64,000 nucleotides of DNA, from NCBI GenBank assembly GCA_019828595.1, contig JAHQRK010000017.1, forward strand, positions 1,054,001-1,118,000, written 5' to 3'. Both the position numbers and the translations under genes were made by a program. The stretch comes from Aphanomyces cochlioides (lineage: Eukaryota > Oomycota > Saprolegniomycetes > Saprolegniales > Verrucalvaceae). The notes under the pieces were generated by a model that saw only the letters and a list, made by a program, of their open reading frames with translations, did not search any database and was not told the DNA's origin. Shown here piece by piece: positions 31,981-44,076 of this stretch; position 1 is the first letter of the stretch; every line of letters starts with the position of its first letter.

Positions 31981-33552
31981 TTAGCAAGCGTCTTGCATCG
32001 TCGTCGCCGGGCGGACTTCCTCTTCTTCATCGTTGCTTTGGGTCTTGCCTGGTTCGTCGATGTCAAGTTCGGGGTGCTTGTCCTCTTTCGGTTCGACTTT
32101 GAGCTCGAGCGCAGCCAAGAGTGCTTTCGCCGCAACAGTCGATGCCACGACAGGCATGACCGAGTCGGAATTGTACTGCATTTCTCGCGACCGCGTGGCG
32201 AGCCAGCCGTAGACAGTGTTGATATTGCCCACCTTGTCGTGGGGGAACTTTCGACTCGTGATGTCGGCAATCTGAATGGATTTTGAAATCGGCGGGAGTG
32301 GCAACGAGTCCGAGCGACATAAGTCGTTCACTGTCATCTGCGGCAAGACAAGTCGCTGGTGTGTCAGGATAAACGCGCGAATGTCCGATTCGGCGTCGAT
32401 GGCTTCCATCACAGGAGCTAGCATTTGCCAGTCGTACTACCGAGATCCAAGTGAGACGAAATCGAACATGACGGCGCTACCTGTGTATTTGCCAGCGACG
32501 ACGACTCAAAGATGACATGCTTCCGGAGACTTGTCGTCAGATTTGATATTCGATACTCAGCAACGTACTTCAGAAGCACAATGAGCGGCGTAGCAGCGCC
32601 AGGACTTACTTGATAGTCGTTCAAGATGGACTGGATCGATCGAAAGAGTGCGATCCGCGCTTCTTCAAAAGCTAGCCAGGCTTGACGGCATTCCTGACGC
32701 GCCGCTTCTGCATTCTAACCACCCATAGAAGATCAATAATGCAGTCATGTAGGTCGATTTTAGTACTTCGATGGACTTGACGGCGGCTAGAAGCGTGTTG
32801 TCTTTCTTTTGCTGCTCGTTGGGCAACAGCCAGCTCACCAACTTGGAGCTGTCGAGACCGCCGCTTGAACGCGCTGAGAATGAATTACTTCGGGCTTTGG
32901 CCTCGCCTAAGCTCGTGTCTTTGGCTCGAGGAGAGTCGAGCTGAAAGCTGGTTTTCACGACGGGCTTGGTCTCCCAGTGCACGGGCGACGACGTGTACTG
33001 GCACTGAATGATCTCTGGTGCAATGCCAGCTTCCATTGCTTGAGCATATGCCGTCGACGCGTCGCGGAATTGTTTGCCGAACTTGGTCTGGTGCTTGCGA
33101 TAATGGTCTTCAAACGCTTTCGTCTGCTTGCGCACGCGAGATGTACAAACTTGCAGCTTGGACTCTTTCTTGACCAAGTACTTGTACAGCATGTCCATGG
33201 GCCGGTACACTTCTTCGTCCAAGTTGGTCGCGAGGGCTTTGTGCTGCACGCTCGTATTCATGTACTGAGACTTCAATCCACTCAGAGCTTCATCTAGCGT
33301 ACTAGCCACAGTTGTAGCACGCGGACTATCGACACTGCTAGCTTCGCACTCGATCTTGAATTGGTCGGCCAGGCGGGCGAGCTCAGAGGCGTAATACTGC
33401 TCCAATTGGATCCGCCCTTTCAGCATTGTCAAGCACGCTTGGTGCGTGGCTAGGCTGGCGCTGCAGTGCTTTCGCACTGCCTCCAGGTTGAACAGCAAGT
33501 CTGTCGGAAACGAAAGCCCATGAATCACCGACGACGGCTCGACTTCGACCAT
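31981..33552 (-). CDS. F-BAR (FCH) domain membrane-curvature protein
   Basis: Four exons encode 477 aa: 33552-32767, 32714-32610, 32567-32481, 32436-31981. Residues about 15-280 read as an F-BAR domain: an FCH-like start (LFNLEAVRKHCSASLATHQA), then long amphipathic helices (GRIQLEQYYASELARLADQF) and basic surfaces (KKESKLQVCTSRVRKQTKAF). F-BAR dimers bind and bend membranes in endocytosis and link to actin. The C-terminal part (about 330-477) has a conserved-looking helical segment and an acidic tail (DIDEPGKTQSNDEEEE). I see no SH3 or RhoGAP domain. The ATG at 33552 lacks an obvious upstream exon, though a protein-like minus-strand frame lies at 33553-33890. Confidence 0.85.
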
Positions 33553-34650
33553 CTTGGGTGTGCCCGTTCCACGCTGTAACCGATCTGCAATTGCTTGACT
33601 TCGAACTTCGACATACTTCGATTTTGACTTCGAATTCGAACCTTCAACATTTGATTGCCATCTCTCTCATCCTCTCTCTCTTCTCGAATCTTGCGGCTCT
33701 GTCGGCGCTGAATCGCCAACACTATTGTGGGCCATTTGAAAAGAGAGTCCATAGGGAGATTCCGCAGGAATTTCTCGCCGCGGACACGCAAGCTCCGCAT
33801 CGATAGCGGCTTGCCAAGTTGGTCGGTATGTTGGAGCAAGATTTCAATCAAGTCAGAACGGAGCAGTTGGGGAGAAATGACACGGCGTATGCAGAATAGA
33901 CATGGAGAACACTGCGATCTATTGGAAAGACATTATTGTCGTCGGTGGCTGATAGGCTTGGGGAATCAGTCCTCCACCAAGAATCCATGATGGTCATCCT
34001 GCGACAACACCCCGAGCTCAAAAAATCCTTCCACATCCGGATAAAAGGTGAATTATCCGGATATTTTTTAATGCTTGAAAAATGTATGATGGCGAAATTA
34101 TATGCACCCTGCAAACGACAGAGAACGCAAGATCGACGCGGTTGAAGGCGCTTACAAGGAGAGCCAAGATGTCAATGACAAAGAACGTGACAAAGAACGT
34201 GGAAAGGCTGCGCGCAATCGTTCTAAATGTGTCGGTCGGTGCGAAACCAATCGAAGAACTCAAATTGGTAAAAAATCCAATCGTAATAAAATAAATGGCG
34301 CGGCAGAAAATATATCGCAAGTTGGTGAAATTTAAAAAAATACGACAGGACGACGATGAATTTTATTATATAAAGTTTCAGAGACGATTCTCTGCAGCAT
34401 CAATGACTTGAAATATGTATGTGGCGTTACCGTTTGGAGGCAATATGGGTTTCCAGTAGTGTCCCAAACCTGTGCAATTTAATATTGCTCCCGCAGGTAC
34501 TGCACACCAACCCACCGAGGGCACATCAGTAGCTCCAGAGCAGCCCCTGTCTGCAAGCATCGATCCTCATCGACGCCGCGCGAATCAACAAGGTCTTTCT
34601 AAAGGGAGAATCAAGTGTATTTGCGCACTCTGTGGATCTCAACGTTTGGT
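33553..34650. other. Divergent intergenic region between F-BAR and WNK genes
   Basis: A minus-strand frame from about 33890 to 33525 contains a helix-like stretch (LLRSDLIEILLQHTDQLGKP) that could be part of an upstream exon or a small gene, but I find no splice sites that settle it. A charged 77-codon plus frame at 34102-34335 and a 60-codon minus frame at 34378-34560 are also unassigned. Both genes' promoters must lie here. Confidence 0.35.
34034..34063. promoter_or_regulatory. Paired ATCCGGAT dyad between divergent genes
   Basis: CATCCGGATAA, 8 bp, TTATCCGGATA. Each half contains the palindrome ATCCGGAT, and the halves are also complementary. The same arrangement occurs at 47647 and 52736. 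A regulatory role is inference. Confidence 0.35.
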
Positions 34651-37377
34651 ATGGACGACGGCGACAAAGCGGTGGAACAATCTCCTCGTGGGATCTACAT
34701 TCGGGTACGATTTTGGCGCCAACTAGGCTTGCTGTATGAAAGTGTTCGCCTTATGGAACATGTAGTTTGAGAAGAAACTCGGAACTGGCGCGTATAAGAC
34801 CGTTTACAAAGCGTACGATGTCGATCAAGGGATTGACGTGGCGTGGAATGCGATTGATATCGGAGCTCTCCCGCATGGTGAAAAAGCACGTATTATCCAG
34901 GAAGTGGAACTACTCAAGAAACTTGAACACAAAAACATCATCAACTTCTACGGCTCATGGTTTGCGAAAGAGAAGAACCAAGTCGTGTTCATCACAGAAG
35001 TCATGACTGCAGGGTCGCTCAAGTCGTACATCAAACGCGTGCATTTCATTAAATGGAAAATCATCAAGCGATGGTGTTTGCAAATCCTTGAAGGACTGAA
35101 CTATCTACACAGCCAGAAACCTCCAGTAATCCATCGCGACTTGAAATGCGACAACATCTTTATCAATGGAAATACGGGAGACTTGCGTATTGGCGATCTT
35201 GGACTCTCGACGCAGTTGGCCGTGGAAAATCGACGGGCACAGAGTGTATTGGGAACTCCAGAATTCATGGCACCGGAGCTATACGACGAAAATTATGACG
35301 AGAAGGTCGATATTTATGCCTTTGGCATGTGCGTGCTGGAAATGGTCACGAAGGAAGTGCCATACTCGGAATGTGCGAATCCAGCACAAATTTATAAAAA
35401 AGTTGTCGCGGTATGCGTCTCTCGATTGTCGTCGTCCTCTCATGTTGTCTGACTAGGGTATTCGACCACAAGGTCTTTCGCGCATCAAGAGTCAAGCTGC
35501 GAAGGATTTTATCGAATTATGTTTGTCCAGAGGAAATGGCAAAGTTGATGTCACGGCGAGCTATTTGATGACACATCCGTTTCTTCAACCTTCAGCAGAC
35601 GACGACGAAATGGTCGAATGTACGAGTTACGATTATCGTGAACATAATCTCATGGTTGCCATTTAGGTATTGATCCAAATGCTCCAGCAGCTACCCCTCT
35701 TTCCCCAGCACACAACTCGCTCAAGGAAATTGACCATGAAGAAAGCGGCACGACTCGATTGGATAAACGCCGCCACTCGTCACCTCCTGTGCCACAATTT
35801 GATCTCCTTCGAAGTCCTCTGCAAACTCCCGCAGTTGCCCCTTCTCTTCCCGAAGAACCAGCGATTAAACTCGAAGAGCCCAAGAACAACCCGCTCGTCT
35901 TTAGAAACAGACCGACGACGGATGCTCCCTTGTCAGCTGGTGTGATTACCGCCAATGATAAAGCCGCCGATGCGATTCTGGCGTCTATGAAAGACACAGA
36001 AATGAACCATGACGACCGTAAAGCTGTCATGGATGGAAGGAACAACCCAATGCCCGCAAAGCAAAAGTTTAACCTGCGGGACCCGACAGATCCAGGAAAG
36101 CCGCCTCCTGCAGTCTCTGATTCTCCAGTGTTGAAACCACGTTCTGTGGACTCACAACGGAAGAATAGTGTCTCGGACGGCGCAATACCTCAAGCGCCCA
36201 ACTCAGCCCCGACGCCTCTGTCGCAACTACCTCCGATCGCACCGTCGCTCGTAAAGAAGTCCTCAAGTGGCGACCCAATTGGAGGCATTGTGCCACCCCC
36301 ACCGCCTCCACCAGTCGGAACGCCAAATGCAGGACCGATTCGAAAGCGCGGAAGACGGCATGAAATCAAAGCGACGAAAGATCCGTCAGCTCCGCACACT
36401 ATCCTGCTCAGCCTTCGAATCATCTTGGACGGTTAATTGGTTTCATCAGCAAATATACTAATGCTTCTTGTGTAGGCAAGTCAAAGGAAATCAAGTTTCC
36501 ATTCAATTTATTCACCGATTCAGCGCATGATGTGGCTTGCGAATTGGCGGAAGACGTGGCTATATTGGAGCCTGATGTCGGCGACATTGCCGACTCGATT
36601 GGCTTTTTAGCCACGGAAGGCAAGCAAGTCAATCTGCCAGAGGTCGACGTGGACGTGTGGGAAGAAGCCCCCGAGCCGCATTCATTTTCCTCGAAACCAC
36701 TGCCGCACGTGTCCAAGATGAACTTGATTCCGCACATGAATGTCTTTTTGGATTTGGATCAACCATTTGACGACTCAACATCGGGTGGCACATCGTTTCT
36801 CTCAACGTCGAGCTCCTCATCTCGAGATCCATACTCGCTTGCGATGGACGAGACGGCCATGTCATCTGGACCCAACTCGTTGTCGAAGCAATCGTCGCTG
36901 CAAGACGACATGGAATGGCCAAGCATTAGTGCGCCGCACTCGCCATTGCTAGTGCCACAAGCACAAATCAATCACACCGTGGTGAAAGACCACGGTGAAT
37001 TCCACATTGAGCAAGCAATTCGCGACGAAAAGGAGAAACATGAGAAGGAGCTTGAAAAGCATGAGCAAGAAATGGAAAAGTACCGCCGAAAGATTGAAGA
37101 GATTCAAATAAAAAAGCAGGCCGTGTTAGAGAAGAAGCAGCAGCTTCAGGGAGGTACGATCGACCCAATCCTTCCTCCAGCGGCTGACGGCTTGCTGGTA
37201 GACGCAGACGTGCCAACGCCTACCGAAGAGAAACCCCCAGTAGCACAACAACCGTCATTGTCATCGTCGTCAACGCCGCCGTCATCAACGACAACTCCCT
37301 CGCCGGACGACGACAGCTTAAGGAAACAACGGCCGCTGTATCCATCGGCGCCACCCGTGGCAGTGGCCGAACCTTAG
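34651..37377 (+). CDS. WNK (with-no-lysine) protein kinase
   Basis: Five exons encode 842 aa: 34651-34704, 34766-35410, 35457-35619, 35667-36431, 36476-37377. The kinase domain spans about 19-285. Its glycine loop carries the displaced catalytic lysine (LGTGAYKTVYKAYD, Lys29). The usual beta-3 lysine is Asn46 in VAWNAI, the WNK hallmark. HRDLKCDN (His141, Asp143), DLG (Asp162) and GTPEFMAPE are intact, so it should be active. WNKs sense chloride and osmotic stress and act through SPAK/OSR1-type partners in animals. Residues about 544-575 (KEIKFPFNLFTDSAHDVACE) resemble the OSR1-C/PF2-like domain that follows WNK kinase domains. Pro-rich segments and a charged coiled coil (about 690-725) follow. 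The last exon ends 77 bp from the convergent DIX gene. Confidence 0.92.
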
Positions 37378-37454
37378 TCGCGTAACTCAAATTCTACCCC
37401 TTCGTTTCAATAGAGATTATCATTTGTGTGTGCGAGCACATTATGACTTGCCTT

Positions 37455-38541
37455 CTACCAGTTTGGTCGCGGTGGTTGGTTGGACGGAGGTCGATTGTTG
37501 TTGGGGGTGCCCATGCCTTGCCACTGGAGGTTGTTGAAGCCAGCATTGGCGTTCATATTCATCGCGGGCTGAGGAGGACGACCACCTCCCATTTGACCCA
37601 TTGGATTGTTCATCATGGGCGGACGACCCAAGTTGAATGCTTGCTGCTGTGAATTCATGCCCATGTTGAATTGTCCCGGGGGAGGATTCATGGCTCCCAT
37701 GTTGAATTGATTCATGTTGCCAGACGGTGCATTCATTGGTGAAGGAATGGCGCCGCGTGGCGTAGCTGGCTTGGATGACATGGGATTACCTGCAAACATG
37801 TCGAATGCATCACCAGGTTTCTAAACCAGCATTGAAGCGATTACATGACTTACTGGAATACCTGTGCGGGAGCAGGAGTTGGACTCGGAATTGGGCCACG
37901 GGGCGATTGGGCAGTGATTGGAGTCGACATCTACGTAGAGTATCATCGTTGAGCTCAATAAAAGATGCACGAAAACGTACGAGTCCGACAAGATCGTCGT
38001 TGAATACTTTGGAGGGTGTCGCCTCAGTCGCTTTTGCTAATCAAAAAAGGAGAATGAATTGATATCCATGACAAACGAAATGTACGTGTAGCAACATTGG
38101 TTTCGATAAGATCTGGGACGGGAGGAGGTGCTACAACTTGTGGCTTGGATGGCGCAGACGAGCCTTCGTTGGCGTGTGTTGTAGGCTGAGCATCCGATAA
38201 TCGAGAAATCTTGCTAATGATCAAGCCATTGTAATCTGGGACTGGATCGTCGTCGCCAATATCAAGCCAGACTAGCAAATGGACCATTAAGGATGGGATC
38301 TGACAATATGCTTTCTTACCGTACGTTCCTTCAAATGATTGCTTGAATCGGAAATGAAACTTGCCGGGTAATGGGAATTCCTAACAAACGATCAGTACGT
38401 AGCGTGGGAGATCTCGGGCCGTACCTTCTTGATATGGGACAGCTTCAGGTTATTCTTGTACTGTGATGGAATCGGGAAGATATTGAGATGATCTGGCGTG
38501 TCGCCGTCGTCAGGAATGAAGTAGTTGATCATGCCTTCCAT
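37455..38541 (-). CDS. DIX-domain protein with Asn/Met/Pro-rich tail
   Basis: Six exons encode 284 aa: 38541-38425, 38380-38320, 38271-38086, 38036-37981, 37930-37862, 37820-37455. The introns are 43-54 bp and all phases join. Residues 1-85 fit the DIX fold pattern of Dishevelled/Axin: INYFIPDDGDTP at the start, a P-x-L-x3-K helix, FHFRFKQSFEGT, VWLDIGDDDPVPDYNG, then IISKISRL. DIX domains polymerise head to tail to build signalling scaffolds. The tail from about 110 is low complexity (Pro/Ser, then Asn/Met/Gln/Gly repeats), as in scaffold or condensate proteins. No PDZ or DEP domain follows, so this is not a Dishevelled orthologue. DIX is my pattern match, not a search result. Confidence 0.75.
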
Positions 38542-38718
38542 CTTGTCTCGGATCTTTGACTACACCGCTCACTCAATGGCTGCTTGTTTTGTTTTTTACA
38601 TTAAAAAAGATTTTATTGTGAGATTCATTCTAAATAGTGAGAGGGCTTGGAAATCTATCTGTTTTGCAAATCGATTTTTAAATCGCGCAGCCAATCAGAA
38701 TGCATGTTGAGGAGCAAC
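38542..38718. other. Upstream region of the DIX gene, bounded by a retrotransposon
   Basis: AT-rich DNA with a short stretch (GCAGCCAATCAGAAT) also seen near 22120. The target site GCAAC of the retrotransposon lies at 38714-38718. Confidence 0.4.
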
Positions 38719-38892
38719 TGTCTTGAGCTCGAGGATGGAAGTTCAAAAGTGAGTGCATTATCGACTTATCAATCTAGGCTGAGATGATGTAGAATATATG
38801 AAATGACGAAAGAGAACAGAACGCAGATGTCGTTCTACAGACGATGCATGACAGGCCGTTCTATACAGCTTCTCCGTCTGCGTCTCACGACA
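38719..38892 (-). repeat. 3' LTR, 174 bp
   Basis: By eye identical to 42767-42940. TG...CA ends, adjacent to the polypurine tract. Confidence 0.93.
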
Positions 38893-38900
38893 TTCTCTTC

Positions 38901-41900
38901 CTAACCTTTGTAAGGAAGGAGGCGACGAATGTTCACGCGTTCATAGTATCCGTTCTTGTCAATGGTTACGTTTCCATTGTCGTGGACTTTCACAATTTCG
39001 TATGGTCCAAGATGTCTTTGAGCGTGCTTGCGCTTGTTGTTCGATTGCAGGAGCACGAAGTCTTTTGTATTGTAATCGTGGTTGATTCGGTTTTTGTTCT
39101 CGCGTACATTGTTTTGATGGGCGGCATATTGTCGTTTCTGAATGATAGACTCGTTGTCGATTTCGCAGATTTTGTTCCAAATCATGTCTCGTTTGAAAAC
39201 TGCTAGCGCAGGGGACATGCCGATCGTTGTGTTAAATGAAGCGCGAATGGCGAAGGATACTGCAGGAATGAGTTGTATCCATCCTTGATTTGGATCGTCT
39301 TGGTGCGCTGTGCGTACCATGTTATGAATAACTTGGTGCAGACGTTCGAGTTGTCCATTTGCTTGCGGATTCTTAATAGTTGTGGGTACATCTTGAATGC
39401 CGTAAGAGCTAAGAAGCTCTTGGAACTCGTTGCATGTAAATTCTTCCCCTTGATCATGGACACATCGTTGGGGGCGAGGATAACGACAAATCCAAGCTTC
39501 ATCAAAGAGTCGTGCTACAGTTGCTCCCTTCTTGTCGGGAATGGCAAGCATTTCAAACCAGCCTGTTGATGCGTCAAGCATTGTCATGGCGATGTGGCCT
39601 TCGTAAGGTCCAATAAGGTCCACGTGGACGTCAGTCCAGGGCAGAGCTGAATGCAGCTTTGGTGGTAGTTGGCCATATTTCTTGTTGTTTGTTTTCCACA
39701 CCTGGCATATGCGGCAGTTTTTCACAAATTTGGCGATATCCTTGTCCATACCAGCCCACGCAAACATAGCCTTCATGGTGGCGCTCATGCGTGTAGCGCC
39801 TGGGTGTAAAAGGCTTTGGTGGTAGAATTGCATTGCTGACAGTTGGAGCGCATCGGGGACTACAACTCTTCCATACTTGTCGACGACTATTTCAATGCCT
39901 TCCACATTTGAAGTCATTCCCGTAATTCCAGCGATTTTCTGCTGGTCACGTACAATGCTCAGCTTCAACGGGAAGTCGTCATCGTTTGCCATGACTGTGC
40001 CTGGCGTGTTTTGTATGTTTAGTCGGCTGAGTGCGTCAGCCGCGACGTTCGTTGTCCCTCTGATGTACTTGATAGTTGGCCCAAACTCTTCTACAATCAG
40101 CCTCCAACGATGAACTCGAGGGTTTGTAAAGTTTGCGAAACTCAAGTTCTTGTGATCGGTGTAGATCACAATGTTGCGGCCGAGTAGAATGTTTCTATAC
40201 TCTTTCAGTAGTTCCACAATTGAGAGCATCTCTTGCTCTGTCACGGTGTAATTTCGTTGGGACGAGGAGAGCTTGCGACTGAAGAACGCCAAGGGCTTGC
40301 CATTTTGGCTTATGACACCTCCCAGTTGGAAGCTCGAAGAGTCAGTGTGAATTGTAAAGGGTTCGTTGAAATCGGGGTAGTGAAGTAACGTGGTTTCGGA
40401 CAAGAGCTATTGCGTGCCCCGGAAGGCTTCTTCACATTGCGGGGTCCATGTAAACTTTGCTTGCTTGCTCGTCATTGCGGTCAGAGGTTGCATGACGTGT
40501 GCTCGTCTTGGGAATGCATCACGGTAGTAATTCACCAGACCAATGAACCGCCTAAGTTCATGCTTCTTGCGAGGACGTGCAAGAGAATGGATTGCTTGAA
40601 CCTTGCTCTCAATAGGTTGAATCCCATCACAAGTAATTGAGAAGCCAAGATATTCCGTCGACTTTGCGAAGAAACGGCATTTGGCAAAGTTAAGCGTAAG
40701 ATTGGCACCACGGATGCGTTCGAACACGGTGCTCAGTTGCTTCACATGGTCCTCGATTGACGTTATTGTGATAACTAGGATATCGTCGAGGTATACGTGG
40801 ACATAAGATAGGTCTCCCAAGAGAGTGTTCATACGCGCTTGGTACTCATCTGGTGCTGTCGACAGTCCAAACGGCAATCTCTTGAAGGTGTACTTCCCAA
40901 ACGGTAACACGAAGGCGAGTTGTGATTGTGAGCTGTTTGCGATAGGGATTTGGTGGTATCCCATGTTCCCGTCAAGAGTTGAGACGCAAACGAAACGTTG
41001 AAGGCTTTGCAGGATTGTAGATATTTTTGGTAAGGGAAAAGGGTGGCGTACGACGGCTTGATTCAAGCGGCGATAGTCTATGACCAGGCGGATGGTTCCG
41101 TTCTTTTTCAATATAGGGAAGGCCGGCGCAGCCCATGATGAAGAAGTGTCCCGCTTGATCACGTCTAAGTCCAATAGTCGTTGGATTTCATTCTTCACGG
41201 ATTGAAGATGCACTTGGGGAACCGGGTATGGCCGAGAATGAACTGGAGTGCAATTTGGTTTCATTGGAATATGATAAGCATCCCCATTCATCATGCCAAG
41301 CCCATTGAAGAGATCCCCATATTCAGTCAACAACTTGGGCGCCAGAAGGCGTTGTGGCACCGTCAGAGTATTGGGTAAGGCAGCGTCAATGTCTGGCAAG
41401 TTCTCGATGGACATAATGGCTTGGGAGTTGTTCTGCATTGCTATTTCAATTTCGTCCCAGCGCATGGTCATTGCTTTGAAATCTACAATGATTCCCAGGG
41501 CTTCAAGCACATCGCGTCCCAGAATCATTGGCTTGTGTAGTCGATCTACTGCGTGGAAGGTCCATTCAAAAGTTCTATGCTTTGTAAATTGTGGTAGCGT
41601 GATTTGAAGTGTTGCCTTGTAGTTTGCATTCATGTGTCCATTCGCCGTTAAGAATGACTTCTTACTTGGTACTGTCAAGCCATCGACAAGTTTACGATCC
41701 ACCACTGATAGGGATGCTCCAGTATCGACGAGTGCCTGAGTAATTTCCAAGGATCCATCATGGCGTGTAAATGAGCAGGTAATTTCACTCCAAATAGACT
41801 GCCCACTGTTTTGTGGTGTATAGACGTGGAAACAATCCGCTGATTCGTCACTGGTATCGTCAGCAATGAAGTTGTTCTCCTCCGTTGATTGCTTTTGAGC

Positions 41901-42731
41901 ATAGCACTCGTTGTTGGAGTGTGAATTTGTTTTATGCAGCGAACACCATTTGTTTCCCTTTTTCACTGTATCGCGAGTTTGTTTGTCGGCGGTCTTGTTT
42001 CTCGATTCGGTCGATGGCGCGTTGTGTTGTTTATTTTTGTTGAGTTTTGGTCGATGATTGAACGTTCGTGTTGTGTGAATCTCTCGTGGTTTCATCTCAT
42101 TTGACAGTTTTTCTTGTTTGCTCAAGTACCGTCGGACATCGCTAATTGTGCCAGCGTATTGTCCAGATTCTTCCCATTTTGTGGCCCACGTAAGTGGCAT
42201 GCTTCGCACAATGTAGTGGCTCAAGTCTTCTTCCGACAGGGGCTGATTGTTCTCTGGAATGTGAGTGATTAAATCGGCGAGGTCGACCATCCCAGTGACA
42301 TGCTCGGTGACCGTGTTGTATTTCGGCTTGCGCATTGATCGCACCCGCTCAAGGAGGTATGCTCGCGGGTTGTCTGCCAAGTATTCCGTTGCCAATGAGG
42401 ACATTGTTGCGTTGAATGTTGTTATGGATTCTTCAGTTTGTTCGTGCTCGTTAAAACATTATTCGAAAACTTTGAGCGCTGCGCCAGTAAACAGCAGACG
42501 AGCATTGATGAACAGTGCTGGCGCATTGTGTGACCAGCCTTTCAGAGTTATGAGACGTTTGAACTTTCGAATCCAGCGTAGCCAAGCAATAGTATCGCCG
42601 TCATTGAATGTCTCCATCTCATACTTCACTTTGTCTTGTGGATTGTCACTTCCGCCCACATAGATGTAGTACGTAATTGTTTCAGATGCAAGGTTGGCGT
42701 TTGAAATCGAGGGATTCGTGGTGCTTGACAT
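38901..42731 (-). pseudogene. Gypsy gag-pol polyprotein with two in-frame stops
   Basis: From the ATG at 42731 one frame runs 1277 codons to 38901 without a frameshift but with a TAA at 42459-42461 (in gag) and a TAG at 40407-40409 (between RT and RNase H). Domains in order: gag, a Cys/His knuckle (CSLHKTNSHSNNEC), protease (ALVDTGASLSVVD), RT with YLDD (VHVYLDDILV), RNase H (FTIHTDSSSFQLGG), integrase with zinc finger and D, D, E (VDLIGP, HDQGEEF, NGQLERLH). No chromodomain is seen. The start lies just inside the 5' LTR edge. Either the stops arose before or at insertion, or they are read through. Protein domains otherwise look intact. Confidence 0.85.
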
Positions 42732-42766
42732 GCTGGATGTGTTCACTTGGTTTTGATTAATCAAAA

Positions 42767-42940
42767 TGTCTTGAGCTCGAGGATGGAAGTTCAAAAGTGA
42801 GTGCATTATCGACTTATCAATCTAGGCTGAGATGATGTAGAATATATGAAATGACGAAAGAGAACAGAACGCAGATGTCGTTCTACAGACGATGCATGAC
42901 AGGCCGTTCTATACAGCTTCTCCGTCTGCGTCTCACGACA
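42767..42940 (-). repeat. 5' LTR, 174 bp
   Basis: See the 3' LTR at 38719-38892. The target duplication GCAAC follows at 42941-42945. Confidence 0.93.
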
Positions 42941-44076
42941 GCAACATTGATTCTCACGAAACTCGAATTCGCTCTCTCCAGCACAGATCAAAGCAAACGT
43001 GGCGAACATCCAACAAGCTGTGCAAGGGAGGCATGCTTCATCAAATACCGTGATGCATGTTCTCTATGGTTATTACTTCATTGGAATGACCAGAGAGAAA
43101 CTGACTTGCGTATACGGCAAGCATGTCAACACAATCAACCGATGGATCTCTATTTATGAGCGGGATGGCGAGTACAACAGAAAGTCACGTGTGCAAACCG
43201 GGAACTTTACGATAGACCAAAAAGAATGGGTCCTCAAATTCTATATGAAGCACCCTGTTGCGTTTCTCGATGAAGCGAAAGCATCGTTTGAGCAACATTT
43301 CAATCGCTCAATCTCAATTTCCACCATTTGGCGAGTACTGCATGACGCTGGATACACGTATAAAGTGCTTGAACGCAGAGCAATGCACATCAAGATTAAC
43401 GACATCGTGCGCTTTACGCTCGAAATAAACTCGATCCGATGGTGCCACATGAATATACAATTTCTCGATGAAGTAAGCTTTGACCACAGAGGTATGTTAA
43501 GATCTAAAGGATACTACTCTGCTCCATAATATAAGCAACATTTGGGGTATAATTGGTGGATTAAGGCTGTTTCTACAGTGAAATCGATGCTGATTGGTTT
43601 ATAAAACAGAGCAAAAAAGGAGCTTTGATTGGACACTTTTTGATCTTCAAACGGAGTTCTGGTTGTGAAATGACAGAAGTGTAAAAATTCCAAAAAATTG
43701 ACGACCAGTAAATTATGATGTGCGCCATCAAATAGACGAAGCTTAGACTTATGAGAGAGAGTAATTAAGTAAAGCACACTTTGTACTACATTGTGGCCAA
43801 GCTAGAATTGCCGCTCGGAAACACAATACGTTCATCACAGCACAAACGCTGTTAAATGGTAAGGTTTGAGTTTCTCAAGCTCTATTTAATCATCAGACAG
43901 GAACCCTGTCAGATCTACGGGTTGTATACCGTCTATGTGAAGCTAAATAGACCTCTTAACAGCTTCAACAACCAGCTATTGACGACAATCTTGCTCTCAT
44001 CAACTACGTTGGCACTAAATAGTGCCCAGTGTCACAAATGAAGTATACAAAAAACAAATGTGTCAAATACTGTGTA

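Larger units (their letters stand above)
38719..42940 (-). mobile_element. Young Ty3/gypsy LTR retrotransposon, 4222 bp
   Basis: The LTRs 38719-38892 and 42767-42940 are both 174 bp and look identical, starting TGTCTTGAGC and ending CTCACGACA. A 5-bp target duplication GCAAC flanks the element (38714-38718, 42941-42945). A purine tract (AGGAAGAGAA) abuts the 3' LTR on the coding strand. The internal region is one gag-pol frame with two in-frame stops. Identical LTRs mean a very recent insertion. Confidence 0.95.

Noticed and set aside
31981..32286. Plus-strand frame over the F-BAR 3' exon
   Set aside because: Shadow of the last F-BAR exon, whose frame joins in phase to the upstream exons.
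34378..34560. 60-codon minus-strand frame just upstream of the WNK gene
   Set aside because: Some protein-like composition but no domain, no neighbouring exon, and it overlaps the expected WNK promoter.
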